Assembly: GCA_022969215.1 (NCBI GenBank)
Contig: JALJPA010000010.1
Location: 1 to 44,724 of the forward strand
Reading direction: 5' to 3'
Length of the DNA stretch: 44,724 nucleotides
DNA from: Colwellia sp.
GTDB taxonomy: Bacteria > Pseudomonadota > Gammaproteobacteria > Enterobacterales > Alteromonadaceae
This document shows, in pieces, positions 32,734 through 43,341 of this stretch. The stretch's first letter is position 1. The number at the start of each line of letters is the position of its first letter. Under the pieces are notes generated by a model, which saw only the letters and a program-made list of their open reading frames with translations, ran no database searches and was not told the DNA's origin. The position numbers and the translations under genes are program-made.

Positions 32734-34314
32734 TTAGTGTTCACGTGTCGAGTGGAACTTGATATCGGGATGACGCTCTTGCGCTAATGATAAATTAACC
32801 ATAGTTGGCGCAATATACGTTAAGTTATTACCACCATCATAAGCTAGGTAATCACCGGCTTTCTTCTTAAATTGCTCTAAGGTGCGTTCATCATCACATG
32901 TACACCAGCGCGCAGTTGCAACACTAATTGCTTCGTAAATAGCATCAACTTTATATTCGGTCTTTAATCGTTGCACTACAACTTCAAACTGTAGTACACC
33001 AACCGCGCCAACAATCATGTCATTGTTAATGAAAGGTCTAAATACTTGTACAGCACCTTCTTCAGATAACTGTATCAAGCCTTTTTGTAGTTGTTTGGCT
33101 TTAAGTGGGTCGCGTAGGCGAATACGGCGGAACATTTCCGGGGCAAAGTTAGGAATACCACCAAACTTCATCATTTCACCTGAGGTAAAAGTATCACCAA
33201 TTTGAATGCTGCCATGGTTATGTAAACCGATAATATCGCCAGCGTATGCTTCATCAACGTTTGATCTATCACCGGCCATAAAGGTAACCGCATCGGCAAT
33301 TTTAACATCTTTGTTAATGCGCACTTGTTTCATCTTCATGCCTTTTTCATACTTGCCTGAGCAAATGCGCATGAAAGCAATACGATCGCGATGTTTCGGA
33401 TCCATATTGGCTTGGATTTTAAAAATGAATCCAGTAAATTTTTCCTCTTCCGGCGTTACTGTGCGTAAATCTGTTTTGCGCGGTAATGGCTTTGGTGCCC
33501 ATTTAGTTAAACCGTCGAGCATGTGGTCAACACCAAAGTTTCCTAGTGCCGTGCCGAAATATACGGGCGTTAATTCGCCATTTAGAAAAGCCTCTAAATC
33601 AAACTCATGGGAGGCGCCAAGTACTAATTCCATTTCCTCGCGGAAATCTTCAGCAAAGGGGCCAATGGCTTCATCAAGAAGGGGGTTATCAAGGCCTTTA
33701 ATGACACGCCTTTCTTGAATCATGTGACCTAGGCCTGATTGATACAAAAATATTTCATCGGTCAATAAGTTATACACGCCTTTGAATTCTTTGCCCATGC
33801 CAATTGGCCAGGTAATTGGTGCACATTTTATGTTTAATACCGTCTCAACTTCATCCATCACTTCAATAGGATCGCGCACATCACGATCCATTTTGTTCAT
33901 AAAAGTAATAATGGGCGTATCACGCAGACGAGTAACTTCCATTAATTTAACTGTACGTGCTTCAACACCTTTGGCCACGTCAATTACCATTAGACAAGAA
34001 TCAACAGCGGTTAATGTACGGTAAGTATCTTCCGAGAAATCTTCATGACCTGGAGTATCAAGCAAGTTTACCAAGCAGCCTTTGTAAGGAAATTGCATAA
34101 CCGAGGTAGTAATTGAAATACCACGCTCTTTTTCCATTTCCATCCAATCAGATTTTGCGTGTTGACCTGATTTTTTACCTTTTACCGTGCCGGCTCTTTG
34201 TAAGGCTTGACCAAACAAAAGTACCTTTTCGGTGATGGTGGTTTTACCCGCATCGGGATGAGAAATGATAGCAAAGGTGCGACGTAAGTCGACTTGCTGT
34301 TGCTGTGCAGACAT
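32734..34314 (-). CDS. prfC: Peptide chain release factor 3
   Basis: A translational GTPase that removes RF1/RF2 from the ribosome after peptide release. 526 aa, standard length (E. coli 529). G-domain motifs: SHPDAGKTT (G1), RGISITTS (G2), DTPGHEDF (G3) and FMNKMDRD (G4). Domains 2 and 3 follow, with the typical EGAVQVFRP and [17 protein letters not shown] lies before the ATG. Single-gene transcript by appearance. A 170-aa ORF on the other strand is a shadow of this gene. Confidence 0.97.
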   Translation of the reverse strand: MSAQQQQVDLRRTFAIISHPDAGKTTITEKVLLFGQALQRAGTVKGKKSGQHAKSDWMEMEKERGISITTSVMQFPYKGCLVNLLDTPGHEDFSEDTYRTLTAVDSCLMVIDVAKGVEARTVKLMEVTRLRDTPIITFMNKMDRDVRDPIEVMDEVETVLNIKCAPITWPIGMGKEFKGVYNLLTDEIFLYQSGLGHMIQERRVIKGLDNPLLDEAIGPFAEDFREEMELVLGASHEFDLEAFLNGELTPVYFGTALGNFGVDHMLDGLTKWAPKPLPRKTDLRTVTPEEEKFTGFIFKIQANMDPKHRDRIAFMRICSGKYEKGMKMKQVRINKDVKIADAVTFMAGDRSNVDEAYAGDIIGLHNHGSIQIGDTFTSGEMMKFGGIPNFAPEMFRRIRLRDPLKAKQLQKGLIQLSEEGAVQVFRPFINNDMIVGAVGVLQFEVVVQRLKTEYKVDAIYEAISVATARWCTCDDERTLEQFKKKAGDYLAYDGGNNLTYIAPTMVNLSLAQERHPDIKFHSTREH

Positions 34315-34645
34315 GCAAATTACCTGTTAAGAAAATAGTAGAAAAACACCCAGTTAATTAGGGACTTTTTAAAAATTATAAAATTGCGCGCATTGTACCA
34401 TTAAAACAGAGTGAATCTGTAATAAAGCGAGGTTATAAAGAGCAACTTTGTAGGTTGATAGCAGCTTAATAAAAAGGTAACACTTTTATTGATAATAAAT
34501 GGGGCAGATCAATTGGCTTGTTAAAGCAGATTTAACGTTTTATTAATGCTAGATGAAATCTAGGAAAAGGTAGTAAACAGTAGGCTGAAGCTAGTTTATT
34601 AGCTGCAAAGTAAGACAGCTGAGGTTAACCATATTAGTTAAATCG
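34315..34645. other. 331-bp region upstream of prfC
   Basis: It contains the prfC promoter region and the 3' side of the minus-strand 82-aa gene. I see no hairpin terminator, RNA gene or repeat that I can support. Confidence 0.45.
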
Positions 34646-34894
34646 TTAATTAAATAAGCTTGAAATGAATTGAGCTTCATTTTGCTCTAATAAAGGGGAA
34701 TGTACTTTAGTTCTTTTTATATGGCTAACTTTGTCAGTCTGTTGGCTAACCTGATTCACTAATAAAGCAAAAGCTTGCTCTTGGTTCAGTCCGGTCAATT
34801 GGCTAATGTTTTTTAGTGCATCATTCACCATCAGGTTGGCAACATCTTCATTTGACAACTGACTATCTGCTGTAGGACTTATTTTAGTAAACAT
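34646..34894 (-). CDS. Hypothetical 82-aa protein
   Basis: I start at the Met of MFTKISPTADS because GGTGAG sits at good distance before it; the ORF-track start 13 codons earlier would read through the upstream palindrome. The product is small, soluble, mostly helical by appearance (SNEDVANLMVNDALKNISQL, NQEQAFALLVNQVSQQ) and has no signal peptide, Cys or recognised motif. It lies downstream of rimI on the same strand but 155 bp away, behind a perfect 30-bp palindrome, so it probably has its own promoter. I do not recognise a family. That it is a real gene rests on codon-like composition, the ribosome site and the upstream palindrome. Confidence 0.55.
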   Translation of the reverse strand: MFTKISPTADSQLSNEDVANLMVNDALKNISQLTGLNQEQAFALLVNQVSQQTDKVSHIKRTKVHSPLLEQNEAQFISSLFN

Positions 34895-34919
34895 TTGGCT
34901 CACCCTAATGACTTTTAGG

Positions 34920-34949
34920 AATATAGTTAACAATCTTGTTAACTATATT
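34920..34949. promoter_or_regulatory. Perfect 30-bp palindrome upstream of the 82-aa gene
   Basis: AATATAGTTAACAA-TC-TTGTTAACTATATT: 14-bp arms without mismatch and a 2-bp centre, ending 25 bp before the chosen start. It is AT-rich with no T-run after it, so it looks more like an operator than a terminator. Confidence 0.7.
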
Positions 34950-35049
34950 AACCAAAGGAGAAGGATTAACTAGCGGCTTTGCGTTTCGAAGTGTTGTGAT
35001 TTGTTAATGTACTGAATAGTTTGTTACTTGTTAATCAAAGAGCTGTCTA

Positions 35050-35550
35050 TTAGCACTTTAGCGACATAACAATGGCATCTTCATAACCAAATCCTGAGCT
35101 ACTAGGATAATAACCTGTGCGGCGATCAATTTCGATAAAGCCGGAATTCATATAAAGCATTTGTGCGGCGATGTTTTTTGCTCGTACTTCTAAGAATATT
35201 TTGCTTGCGCCAAGTTTTTTCGCTTGGGCTAAAAATTGATTAAGTAAAACTTTACCATAACCTTTGCCTTGCTCACTTGGCAGAACACAAATATCCATCA
35301 GGGTTGCTTCACCGACAACATATTCACCAATGTAGAAACCAATACTTAGATCACCATGCTGCTCACCGAGTTTTTCTCCAAGCTTCTCACCAAGTTTTTC
35401 ACCGAAGTAACGACCACCAATACAACTTAAAAAGGTTTTTTCACTCCAGGGGTGTGAGTGACAAGCCAGCTCTATTGGCATTAACTTATCTACATCACCG
35501 GGCTTTATTTCAGCAAAGTGATTATTGCTACTTTTTGATGTCTTATTCAT
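35050..35550 (-). CDS. rimI: Ribosomal protein S18-alanine N-acetyltransferase
   Basis: A GNAT enzyme that acetylates the N-terminal Ala of ribosomal protein S18. 166 aa against about 148 in E. coli. The start region HSHPWSEKTFLSC is typical, the acetyl-CoA loop is VLPSEQGKGYGKVLL (~95), and the C-terminal part has LEVRAKNIAAQMLYMNSGF and RTGYYP, all RimI-like. The extra length comes mainly from an insertion of four GEKL-type tetrapeptides after RYF. It overlaps the holD stop by 4 bp (ATGA), so the two are translationally coupled, the same pair as in E. coli. Confidence 0.92.
   Translation of the reverse strand: MNKTSKSSNNHFAEIKPGDVDKLMPIELACHSHPWSEKTFLSCIGGRYFGEKLGEKLGEKLGEQHGDLSIGFYIGEYVVGEATLMDICVLPSEQGKGYGKVLLNQFLAQAKKLGASKIFLEVRAKNIAAQMLYMNSGFIEIDRRTGYYPSSSGFGYEDAIVMSLKC
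35356..35403 (-). repeat. 12-bp coding tandem repeat (GEKL)3-GEQH in rimI
   Basis: Four in-frame 12-mers on the minus strand: GGTGAAAAACTT, GGTGAGAAGCTT, GGAGAAAAACTC and GGTGAGCAGCAT. The first three encode the same GEKL with different codons, so the expansion is not brand new. Confidence 0.9.
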
Positions 35551-35924
35551 TGTGCTTGTCTACTCAGTAATTGCCACAGTTGCTTTTTAAGCGCAGGCGA
35601 CTTTGAAATTTCGGCGATAGCTGGGGTGAGCAACTGCTGCTCAAGCCATTGTATTTCAACGGGGGATGATTTGTCGGTGAAATACCAGTTAAAGAGCCCT
35701 AAATCTAGATGGTCACCTTGCTGATTAATTTCACCGATACTTAAGCCAGTTGCTAATAAAATATCATTAAATAATTGCTGTTTGGCTAAGTTTTTTAAAT
35801 CAATATCAAGGTAACTATTAGAATGAGTCGGTACACTTTTATTTTGACTATCATTGGAGCGATGCTGCCAAAGGCTGATACCCATTTCAGTTAATTGCTC
35901 AAATTGATGTTGATTAATGCTCAT
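35547..35924 (-). CDS. holD: DNA polymerase III psi subunit
   Basis: A 125-aa protein of the HolD family, the clamp-loader accessory subunit that links chi to the gamma/tau complex. The N-terminal FEQLTEMGISLWQHR corresponds to the conserved LxxxGIxxWxLR peptide. The rest (LFNDILLATGL, LFNWYF and the C-terminal KKQLWQLL) follows the weakly conserved psi pattern. HolD is poorly conserved, so synteny helps: it is immediately followed by rimI with an ATGA overlap, as in E. coli. It lies just downstream of tRNA-Trp on the same strand. Confidence 0.82.
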   Translation of the reverse strand: MSINQHQFEQLTEMGISLWQHRSNDSQNKSVPTHSNSYLDIDLKNLAKQQLFNDILLATGLSIGEINQQGDHLDLGLFNWYFTDKSSPVEIQWLEQQLLTPAIAEISKSPALKKQLWQLLSRQAQ

Positions 35925-36092
35925 TAGTAAAGCTCATCAGTGAATGCTCATTAGCTAGGTATGATTTAAGGCTGAATATAATGACAGAATTCGCTGTTAA
36001 CGAACAGCAGATAAATTAATTCTGGGAATATATTAGCGAAAGATTTTTTGGAATATAGATAAAGAAATATAAAGATATACTGGAAGAAAAAA

Positions 36093-36169
36093 TGGCAGGG
36101 GTGGAGAGACTCGAACTCCCAACCATCGGTTTTGGAGACCGCTGTTCTACCAATTGGAACTACACCCCT
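36093..36169 (-). tRNA. tRNA-Trp (anticodon CCA)
   Basis: Minus strand begins AGGGGTGTAGTTCCAATTGG and ends TCTCCACCCCTGCCA. The acceptor stem AGGGGTG/CACCCCT, D stem GTTC/GAAC, anticodon loop CTCCAAA with CCA anticodon and T arm GGGAG-TTCGAGT-CTCTC all pair. 77 nt with encoded CCA. One more D-loop base than the E. coli tRNA-Trp. Confidence 0.97.
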
Positions 36170-36182
36170 GCAACAGATTCGA

Positions 36183-36210
36183 ATTATACTGATGCAGGTT
36201 AAAAGGTAAA
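36183..36210 (-). promoter_or_regulatory. Likely promoter of tRNA-Trp
   Basis: Minus strand TATAAT (RC of 36183-36188) lies 13 bp before the tRNA. A weak -35 (TTTACC) is spaced by about 16 bp. The perfect -10 is the main evidence. Confidence 0.6.
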
Positions 36211-36329
36211 GCCCTAATGTTCATCTTTTTACTAAATCGCGTCTGTTCGGCTAATTTACCAACAAACTGCCAGTAAAGTAGCCAGTCTCTAGCTGTTTTT
36301 ATTTTATGGTGCAGCTAACACCAGCTAAA

Positions 36330-38099
36330 TTACTTTAACTCGCTGCTAAAGCCTTGATGACAAAGACGGTATTTATCGGGATAAGGGAAAACATCTTTAT
36401 AAATACCATTAGCGACATCTTGTTGGCATTGTTGCCAATAGGTTGGTGTAAGTAAATCTTGGTGATGAATCTTAAAGGCTTTTAAATAGCTTGGATTAGC
36501 CAAAGCAAAAGTTGCTATCTCTTCAGGGAACATATCACCAGGCATTACACTGTACCAAGGCTCAGCAGCATACATTTGTTCTTCAGTGACCGCTTTAGGT
36601 TTTACCCGAAAGTTAACTTGGTCCATATAGGTGATTTCATCATAATCATAAAAAATAACCCGGCCATGACGAGTGACACCAAAGTTCTTCAGTAACATGT
36701 CACCCGGAAATATATCGGCAGAAATCAGTTGTTTAATGGCTTCACCGTAACCAAACATGGCGTCATTTATTTCATCTTGTTTTTTATTTTTAAGCGCATC
36801 CATCAGGTATAAATTGAGTGGCACCATGCGACGTTCTATATATAAATGCTCAATGATAAGAAGCTCATCCTTGCCTTCCCCTTCATAACGAATAATGGAA
36901 GAAGCAACTTTTTTCAGCTCCGCTAACAGTTCATCGTTAAAGCGGGCTTTAGGAAAAGCGACTTCAGAATACTCCATGGTATCAGCCATGCGACCCACTC
37001 TGTCGTGTAGTTTCACTAAGCGGTATTTTCCCTTTACATCTTTCTTGGTCATGTTTTTACTGGGGGAAAATTTATCTTTGATTATTTTGAATACATAAGG
37101 ATAAGAGGGCAGGGTAAATACTGACATCACCATGCCTTTAATACCGGCAGCTAATTCAAATTGGTCATCACTGTCTTCAAGGTGATTGAGAAAATCTCGA
37201 TAAAATTGGGTCTTGCCCTGTTTATGAAAACCGATGGCAGAATATAAATCTGCCTTGGTTTTATGAGGCATTAATCCCTGTAAGAAATTAACCAGCGCAT
37301 ACGGATGCTGGCAATCAACAAAAAAGTAAGCGCGGGCAAAACCAAAGACCACCGCCATGCTTTCGCTGGTAGTTAGTAATGCATCTATATATAAACCGCC
37401 TTTCTCGTTGTTAAGTACCGCAACAATAAAGGGGGTTTCTCCTGCGGGCGATAACACCCGACCAATTAAGTAGGCACCTTTATTACGATAAAAAGTAAAA
37501 TTGAGGATATCAAACTGTAAATCTTCTAGTTTTACCCTAGTTTTATGAGCTTTGCGGCGAAAGGCATTAATAAGAGCATCAACATCACGGTCTAGATCTT
37601 CAAAGGGAATTACCGTTCTGTGACTATTCATAATGTCACAAATAGTTTGTTTTAAACCGAGTGCTTGTGGTTGATAAGAGGTGTAGATCTTTGGAACTTC
37701 TTTCTCATCAAGGCGATGGGCAGTACTTTCTACAAAAATATAATCATTGTGATAATACTTGCGCTCGAATAAGTGACAAAAGACCGAATTGTAGAAAGTT
37801 TCCGCTAACTCGGGTTGTTTATGATTAGATAATAAATCTGAATAAACTGTTTTAACCTCTTGCCACAAAGCATCATCTAGATCGCTAATATTGAAGTATT
37901 CTTTAATAACGCTGCAGCTTTCTATTACTCGTTCGTCATAAAAGTTAGTTCTCGCTCTAGCTGAGCGGTGTACTTCATGCCATTGGCATTGTTGAAATCG
38001 CTCTCTGGCTGATTGAGTAATCTCAGTGAAAAGTGCAACATGGCGTTCAAAGCCACTAATAATGGTGTTGGCTATAGTAAAAGCAAGTTCATCTTTCAT
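36330..38099 (-). CDS. aceK: Isocitrate dehydrogenase kinase/phosphatase
   Basis: A bifunctional enzyme that phosphorylates and dephosphorylates isocitrate dehydrogenase, diverting flux to the glyoxylate bypass. 589 aa, near the usual 578. Conserved blocks: HVALFTEITQSARERF at the N terminus, the nucleotide-binding stretch AAGIKGMVMSVFTLPSYPYVFKIIKD (~320-345), MEYSEVAFP, and the catalytic region LLKNFGVTRHGRVIFYDYDEI (~455-475), whose Asp residues are the kinase site. It is not with aceB or aceA here, in contrast to the enteric aceBAK operon. A weak hairpin-forming stretch follows; no clear terminator. Confidence 0.96.
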   Translation of the reverse strand: MKDELAFTIANTIISGFERHVALFTEITQSARERFQQCQWHEVHRSARARTNFYDERVIESCSVIKEYFNISDLDDALWQEVKTVYSDLLSNHKQPELAETFYNSVFCHLFERKYYHNDYIFVESTAHRLDEKEVPKIYTSYQPQALGLKQTICDIMNSHRTVIPFEDLDRDVDALINAFRRKAHKTRVKLEDLQFDILNFTFYRNKGAYLIGRVLSPAGETPFIVAVLNNEKGGLYIDALLTTSESMAVVFGFARAYFFVDCQHPYALVNFLQGLMPHKTKADLYSAIGFHKQGKTQFYRDFLNHLEDSDDQFELAAGIKGMVMSVFTLPSYPYVFKIIKDKFSPSKNMTKKDVKGKYRLVKLHDRVGRMADTMEYSEVAFPKARFNDELLAELKKVASSIIRYEGEGKDELLIIEHLYIERRMVPLNLYLMDALKNKKQDEINDAMFGYGEAIKQLISADIFPGDMLLKNFGVTRHGRVIFYDYDEITYMDQVNFRVKPKAVTEEQMYAAEPWYSVMPGDMFPEEIATFALANPSYLKAFKIHHQDLLTPTYWQQCQQDVANGIYKDVFPYPDKYRLCHQGFSSELK

Positions 38100-38376
38100 A
38101 GGGAAAATAACTCTTTAGTCAGTATTAAATCAGGCTTGTATAAAGTTCATATCAATAATGCATGATTTACCAACATACACTAAAAGCATTATTGCCGAGA
38201 TTATTTTGATAAATACCGGCTATCACTGGTAATAATGGTGCTTGAAGACAACTTTGTCGGCGGTTCTTTGCTACTAGGGCTAAGCTTAAGATGTAAAAGT
38301 GGCGAATTAACTTGCTATCAAGGGCGTGCAGCTCTAAAATTACGCCTTTTTTTAAGCCAGAAAAATAGCCAATATC

Positions 38377-39462
38377 ATGCGTGTTTCAGACTTTTCTTTC
38401 AATTTACCCGATGCCCTTATTGCTCGTTACCCTAAAGCCGAGCGTACTGCTAGCCGTTTAATGAGCTTAAATGGTGATTCTGGTGCGATAACCGATGGTG
38501 TTTTTACCGATATAGTAGCGCAATTAAACTCAGGTGATTTACTCGTTTTTAATAATACTCGTGTGATCCCGGCCAGAATGTTTGGCCGAAAAGCCAGTGG
38601 TGGTAAAATTGAGGTTTTGATTGAGCGGATCATTGATCAAAATACCGCCCTTGCTCATATTCGTGCCAGTAAATCACCCAAAGTTGGCAATGAACTTTAC
38701 CTATGCAGAGAGAAAGGTAATGAGCTTGACAATGACGATAGTGCCGTTAAATTTAAAGCAACTATGGTTGCCCGTCACGGGGCACTTTTTGAGCTTAAAT
38801 TTGCTGATGGTCAATCAGTGTTAGATGTTTTAGATCAAATTGGTCATATGCCACTACCGCCTTATATTGACCGACCTGATGAAGACAGTGATAAAGAGCG
38901 TTATCAAACAGTTTACAATGAAAAGCCTGGTGCGGTTGCCGCGCCAACAGCTGGCTTACATTTTGATAATGCTCTGTTAGAAAAAATTAAAGCTAAGGGC
39001 GTTGAGTTAGCTTTTGTTACCTTGCACGTCGGCGCAGGTACGTTTCAACCGGTAAAAGTTGACGAGATTGCCGATCATATTATGCACGCGGAATACGTTG
39101 AAGTATCAGATGAAGTGGTTACCCAAATAGCAAAAACCAAAGCAGCGGGTGGTAGAGTTGTTGCGGTTGGCACAACCTCAGTACGTTCTCTTGAAAGTGC
39201 GGCAAAAGCTTCTAAAGATAAAGGCGAAGCCTTAGGTGCTTTTTATGGTGATACCGATATATTTATCACCCCAGGTTATAAATTTCAAATCATCGATGCC
39301 TTAGTGACTAACTTTCACTTGTCAGAATCAACTTTATTGATGCTGGTTAGTGCCTTTTCTGGTTATGACCATATAATGCCCGCTTATCAACACGCTATAG
39401 ATAAAGAATATCGATTCTTTAGTTATGGTGATGCTATGTTCTTAACTAAAAAAGAGCAATAA
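38377..39462 (+). CDS. queA: S-adenosylmethionine:tRNA ribosyltransferase-isomerase
   Basis: It adds the epoxycyclopentanediol precursor from SAM to preQ1-modified tRNA, the step after Tgt in queuosine synthesis. 361 aa, standard. [19 protein letters not shown] is the canonical start; further hallmarks are [43 protein letters not shown]-like (here [12 protein letters not shown]) and [14 protein letters not shown]. An overlapping ORF at 38235-38435 is a shadow. It precedes tgt by 77 bp, and queA-tgt-yajC-secD-secF is the usual gammaproteobacterial order. Confidence 0.96.
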   Translation: MRVSDFSFNLPDALIARYPKAERTASRLMSLNGDSGAITDGVFTDIVAQLNSGDLLVFNNTRVIPARMFGRKASGGKIEVLIERIIDQNTALAHIRASKSPKVGNELYLCREKGNELDNDDSAVKFKATMVARHGALFELKFADGQSVLDVLDQIGHMPLPPYIDRPDEDSDKERYQTVYNEKPGAVAAPTAGLHFDNALLEKIKAKGVELAFVTLHVGAGTFQPVKVDEIADHIMHAEYVEVSDEVVTQIAKTKAAGGRVVAVGTTSVRSLESAAKASKDKGEALGAFYGDTDIFITPGYKFQIIDALVTNFHLSESTLLMLVSAFSGYDHIMPAYQHAIDKEYRFFSYGDAMFLTKKEQ

Positions 39463-39527
39463 AAGAGCGAAGCAAGAATACTTATTTTTAAACCCAAACA
39501 CCGCCAGCCTGTTTTGCTAGTGGGTGA

Positions 39528-40697
<1,170 letters not shown>

Positions 40698-40806
40698 TAT
40701 TTAAACATTATTTAAAAGCTAATTTAACTAGCTAGTGTTTTAAAAAATTGAAAAAATCCTGTGGTTTGATATTTTGCAGCGAATACGTTCAATTGAAAGG
40801 AAAATG

Positions 40807-40831
40807 CACGGAGTTGACGTTAGTCAATGAG
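40807..40831 (-). repeat. 25-bp dispersed palindromic repeat, copy 2
   Basis: Minus strand reads CTCATTGACTAACGTCAACTCCGTG, between tgt and yajC. Same family as 32459-32483 and 41292-41316; the core spacer differs (TAAC for ATGC). Confidence 0.75.
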
Positions 40832-40914
40832 TACCTTTGACATATCAATTGGGCGAAAGCGCAATAAAATAGAAAGTCACTAACTAATATAATAAGAAGT
40901 AAGGAAGTAAGTTT

Positions 40915-41247
40915 ATGAGTTTATTTATCAGTACAGCCCATGCCGCAGACGGAGCACCAGCCGGTGGCGGAATGGAAATGATCATTATGCTAGCCGTTTT
41001 TGGTTTGGTATTCTTTTTCATGATCTACCGCCCACAAGCTAAACGTGTAAAAGAGCATAAAGGTTTAATGTCTTCATTAGCGAAAGGCGATGAAGTGCTA
41101 ACACAAGGCGGTATTGTTGGCAAAATCGTTAAAGTATCTGATGAAAAAGACTTTGTTGTTGTTAGCATTAGTGAAGGTACTGAAGTAACAGTACAAAAAG
41201 GCGCAATCAACGCTGTACTTCCAAAAGGCACAATGAAATCTCTGTAG
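40915..41247 (+). CDS. yajC: Sec translocase accessory subunit YajC
   Basis: A 110-aa inner-membrane protein that associates with SecDF. One membrane helix (about residues 22-42; MEMIIMLAVFGLVFFFMI) is followed by the family signature YRPQAKRVKEHKGLMSSL and a cytoplasmic beta-rich domain (GDEVLTQGGIVGKI). The ribosome site AAGGAAG is good. It is encoded ahead of secD on the same strand with a 228-bp gap that contains a nested inverted repeat. Confidence 0.96.
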   Translation: MSLFISTAHAADGAPAGGGMEMIIMLAVFGLVFFFMIYRPQAKRVKEHKGLMSSLAKGDEVLTQGGIVGKIVKVSDEKDFVVVSISEGTEVTVQKGAINAVLPKGTMKSL

Positions 41248-41270
41248 CACCTATCTCATTGCCATTTAAC

Positions 41271-41334
41271 ACACTAGTGGCATCGGGAATACTTATTGAC
41301 ATGCGTCAACTCCGTGTTCCCTTTTTACTAGTGT
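41271..41334. repeat. Nested inverted repeat between yajC and secD
   Basis: Three concentric arm pairs: ACACTAGT/ACTAGTGT, GGGAA/TTCCC, and TTGAC/GTCAA of the 25-bp repeat. The middle arms are followed by TTTTT. It could fold in the yajC-secD transcript and act as an attenuator or processing site. Confidence 0.65.
41292..41316 (+). repeat. 25-bp dispersed palindromic repeat, copy 3
   Basis: CTTATTGACATGCGTCAACTCCGTG, two differences from copy 1 at 32459. It lies inside the nested inverted repeat between yajC and secD. Confidence 0.8.
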
Positions 41335-41475
41335 ATTAACTGCCAGCGAGCTAAAGCGTACATAATTATTGTGTAAGCTAAAGCTATAAAAGTTGATTTA
41401 AGTAAGTAAGGTGGGCAGCTTGTGTTATCAAAAGCTTTGTTCACACGAAAGAGTAATAAATAAAAAGGACACATT

Positions 41476-43323
41476 GTGTTAAACAAATACCCTTTATGGA
41501 AAACACTAATGGTGGCATTTATTGTCGCCTTAGGTGCGCTCTATGCCACACCAAACTTATATGGTGAATCACCTGCAGTGCAAGTCTCAGGATTACGTGG
41601 CGTTGAAGCTGATGCCGCAACTCTTGATAATATCAGAGCACATTTAGAAGCAAGTAACCTGACCTTTGAAAGTATTGCATTAGAAAATGGCCAAGTATTA
41701 ACGCGCTTTAAAAATACCGAAGACCAGCTTAAAGCCCGTGATGTATTGGACGATAGCTTAGGTAGAAAATTCTCAGTAGCACTTAACTTAACGCCAAATA
41801 CACCGGATTGGTTAGCGGCTATTGGCGGTATGCCAATGAAGTTAGGTTTAGATTTAAGTGGTGGTGTTAGCTTCTTGATGGAAGTGAACATGAAAGAAGC
41901 CATTAATAAAGCTAAAACCAGCATGGTCAGTGATTTTCGTGGTGATTTACGTAATGAAAAAATTCGCTACCGCAGTGTAAAAGAAAGCAATAATGGTATT
42001 GTGGTTATTTTCCGGAAAGTTGCCGATCTAGACGCGGCAGAATCACTACTGGAAAAACGTTACCGTGATTTAGTGATTAAAACGGATGACGATAAGTTAA
42101 CGCTTACCGCGAAAATGACAGAGCAAAAGCTGAAAGAAATTCGTGATTACGCCTTGGCACAAAACATTACTATTATTCGTAATCGTGTTAATGAGCTAGG
42201 TGTGGCTGAGCCATTAGTACAGCGCCAAGGTAAAAAACACATTGTTATCGAATTACCGGGTGTACAAGATACCGCCAAAGCAAAAGAAATACTTAATGCA
42301 ACGGCAACTATTGAATTTCGATTAGTCGACACCGAAGGTGATTTAGCTAATGCGATAAACGGTCGCATACCGGCAAATTCTATTTTATTGAGAGATAAAG
42401 ATGGTCGACCGAGCTTATTGAAAAAACGCGTGATGTTAACCGGTGATCATATAACTGATGCAAAATCAGGTTTTGATGAATACTCACGTCCACAAGTTAA
42501 TATTTCACTGGATAGTGCTGGTGGTTCAAAAATGTCCAATGGCACCAAAAGTAATATTGGTAAACCAATGGCAACGGTATTTATTGAATATAAACCTACC
42601 GGTAAACGTGACGCCGAAGGTAATATTATTTTTGAAAAAGTCCAAGAGATCATCTCTATTGCGACAATTCAATCACGTTTAGGTAAAAGCTTCCGTATTA
42701 CCGGTTCAGGTAGTCCAGCTGAAGCACATAACTTAGCGTTATTATTACGTGCTGGTGCCTTAATTGCGCCAATTACTATCGTTGAAGAGCGTACTGTAGG
42801 TCCGACATTAGGTGCTGAAAACGTACGACTAGGCTTTGAAGCCATTATGTTGGGTTTTGCTTTAGTCTTTATCTTTATGATTATTTACTACCGTGCTTTT
42901 GGTGTTGTTGCTAATTTGGCACTGGCGGCAAACTTAGTATTAATTGTTGGCATAATGTCATTGATGCCAGGTGCGACTTTAACCTTACCTGGTATGGCGG
43001 GTATAGTATTAACTGTTGGTATGGCCGTTGATGCCAATGTACTGATATTTGAGCGGATTCGAGAAGAAATACGCGAAGGCAAGACAATTCAGCAAGCTAT
43101 TCATCAAGGTTATGATGCCGCGTTTTCTACTATCATCGATGCCAACATTACCACTTTAATCGCCGCAGTGATTTTATATGCGATTGGCACAGGACCTGTT
43201 AAAGGTTTCGCAATCACCTTGTCTATCGGTATTATCACTTCAATGTTTACTTCTGTTATTGGTACTCGCGCAGTCGTTAATGCTATTTGGGGCGGTAAAC
43301 GCCTTGATAAATTACCTATATAA
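41476..43323 (+). CDS. secD: Protein translocase subunit SecD
   Basis: An inner-membrane RND-type protein that uses the proton gradient to complete protein export, in complex with SecF and YajC. 615 aa, standard. GTG start with AAAGGAC upstream. An N-terminal helix (about 8-26) is followed by the large periplasmic P1 domain ([14 protein letters not shown] at ~120), the second periplasmic part, and five membrane helices in the last ~170 residues. [21 protein letters not shown] and [19 protein letters not shown] are strongly conserved. secF follows after 18 bp. Confidence 0.97.
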   Translation: MLNKYPLWKTLMVAFIVALGALYATPNLYGESPAVQVSGLRGVEADAATLDNIRAHLEASNLTFESIALENGQVLTRFKNTEDQLKARDVLDDSLGRKFSVALNLTPNTPDWLAAIGGMPMKLGLDLSGGVSFLMEVNMKEAINKAKTSMVSDFRGDLRNEKIRYRSVKESNNGIVVIFRKVADLDAAESLLEKRYRDLVIKTDDDKLTLTAKMTEQKLKEIRDYALAQNITIIRNRVNELGVAEPLVQRQGKKHIVIELPGVQDTAKAKEILNATATIEFRLVDTEGDLANAINGRIPANSILLRDKDGRPSLLKKRVMLTGDHITDAKSGFDEYSRPQVNISLDSAGGSKMSNGTKSNIGKPMATVFIEYKPTGKRDAEGNIIFEKVQEIISIATIQSRLGKSFRITGSGSPAEAHNLALLLRAGALIAPITIVEERTVGPTLGAENVRLGFEAIMLGFALVFIFMIIYYRAFGVVANLALAANLVLIVGIMSLMPGATLTLPGMAGIVLTVGMAVDANVLIFERIREEIREGKTIQQAIHQGYDAAFSTIIDANITTLIAAVILYAIGTGPVKGFAITLSIGIITSMFTSVIGTRAVVNAIWGGKRLDKLPI

Positions 43324-43341
43324 AGACAGGAACGATAAATT

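Noticed and set aside
33206-33718. 170-aa ORF on the plus strand
   Set aside because: Lies wholly antisense to prfC, which is clearly coding; no family resemblance and no ribosome site.
34920-34949. Palindrome as terminator of rimI
   Set aside because: It is AT-rich with GTTAAC at its heart, lacks a following T-run and is 100 bp past rimI; an operator is more likely.
36093-36169. Extra D-loop base and a G27-A43 mismatch in tRNA-Trp
   Set aside because: All other stems pair, and I recall the same form in Vibrio-type tRNA-Trp; not evidence of a pseudogene.
38235-38435. 66-aa ORF before queA
   Set aside because: Overlaps the conserved start of queA in another frame and encodes no recognisable protein.
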